DNA from: Streptomyces sp. CC0208
GTDB taxonomy: Bacteria; Actinomycetota; Actinomycetes; Streptomycetales; Streptomycetaceae
Assembly: GCF_003443735.1 (NCBI RefSeq)
Contig: NZ_CP031969.1
Location: forward strand, 2,852,001 to 2,916,000
Direction of reading: 5' to 3'
DNA: 64,000 nt
Positions 63,605-64,000 of the stretch are shown here, piece after piece. Position numbers and translations under genes: made by a program. The notes beneath the pieces are model-generated. The model saw nothing but the letters and a program-made list of their open reading frames with translations, was not told where the DNA came from and made no database searches. Position 1 is the first letter of the stretch. The number at the start of each line of letters is the position of its first letter.

Positions 63605-64000
63605 CGGGCGCTCCCTGTCGCGTCGTTCTCCAGCGACTGGCGCAGCTCGCTGCGGAGTTCGGGGGTCAGGACGTGTCCGGCGCGGCCCACGAACAGTGCC
63701 ATGTGGTACGCGACGACGCTCATGTCGCAGTCCGCGGAGCCGTGCACACCGAGCAGCGAACCGTCGCTGATCGACATCACGAACAGGCTGCCCTCGTCCA
63801 TCGCGATCATGGTGTGCTTGGTCGTGCCGAAGTCCATGAGCTTCGCGGCGCCGAGGGTGAGGCTGCCGATGCCGGAGACGATGGTCGCGAGGTCGGCGGA
63901 GGAGCCGCGCGGGCCAGAGGGCTTCCCCTCACGGGCCTCGCGTGCCTCCGCGTTCCGGTCGGCGTCGGAGGAGAGCAGGAGCAGGCCGTCGGAGGAGACC
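63601..64000 (-). CDS. conservon roadblock/LC7 protein (CvnB-type), partial
   Basis: The frame runs from its stop at 63601 to the window end with 133 codons open and no start seen, so the N-terminus is outside. It has the roadblock/LC7 segments GLLLLSSDADRN, DLATIVSGIGSLTLGAAKL and LFVMSISDGSLLGV. Stop and cvnC start overlap (ATGA). Roadblock proteins stimulate or couple small GTPases. The sensor-like CvnA should lie upstream, beyond the window. Confidence 0.92.
   Translation of the reverse strand, partial: VSSDGLLLLSSDADRNAEAREAREGKPSGPRGSSADLATIVSGIGSLTLGAAKLMDFGTTKHTMIAMDEGSLFVMSISDGSLLGVHGSADCDMSVVAYHMALFVGRAGHVLTPELRSELRQSLENDATGSAR

Overview
The window is about 72% GC, with GTG and TTG starts, 4-base start/stop overlaps and actinobacterial families throughout (conservon proteins, DUF2550, CBM2-FnIII-GH18 chitinase, a 271-aa ATP synthase delta, Ku with a Lys-rich tail). 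It is a Streptomyces chromosome core segment. From memory of gene order, it runs opposite to the S. coelicolor SCO5289-SCO5388 numbering.

Layout. 1-6947: partial ATP-binding protein, STAS protein, 3-hydroxyacyl-CoA dehydrogenase, TetR with a divergent DrrAB-type ABC exporter, PduO-type adenosyltransferase and a membrane protein. 7099-10882: NarL-type two-component pair, then a secreted chitinase with a DasR-like promoter. 11025-19356: DUF2550 protein and the complete atp operon (transcribed atpI-B-E-F-H-A-G-D-C). 19664-27441: WecA-like transferase, divergent SHMT, a LMW phosphatase homologue lacking its catalytic Cys, TsaC/Sua5, PrmC, RF1, L31 and an LCP cell-wall ligase. 27648-31626: secreted trypsin-like protease with FG-GAP repeats, and rho. 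32035-39062: threonine/lysine genes (lysA-hom-thrC-thrB, with an ArgS-like NrtL upstream of lysA) and a stand-alone receiver protein.

39230-43385: a tRNA-Arg(CCG) followed by a decayed integrated element with lower-GC genes of unknown function, an IS1380-type remnant, a frameshifted tyrosine integrase and an antitoxin/PIN-toxin pair. 43495-50914: membrane acyltransferase; a SigE-family ECF sigma locus whose two divergent genes share one promoter motif; cyclophilin; divergent ku and LigD-polymerase NHEJ genes; tandem 147-bp repeats; NERD protein; CX5R phosphatase. 51021-57820: lipoprotein plus orphan histidine kinase, SH3 protein, RodA/PBP2 pair, DUF3291 protein and a membrane protein. 58136-64000: AurF-like diiron protein, two regulators or small proteins, NlpC/P60 hydrolase, StyA-like flavin monooxygenase and conservon genes cvnD-C-B (the last cut by the window end).

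Recurring themes are cell-envelope building (WecA, LCP, RodA/PBP, NlpC/P60, ECF sigma), translation quality (TsaC, PrmC, RF1, L31) and aspartate-family amino acids. The least explained parts are the tRNA-Arg island, the Cys-to-Ser phosphatase homologue with a duplicated 3' relic, the His-His SHMT variant and the shared ECF-type promoter motif. Nothing could be searched here; family names rest on motif recognition.
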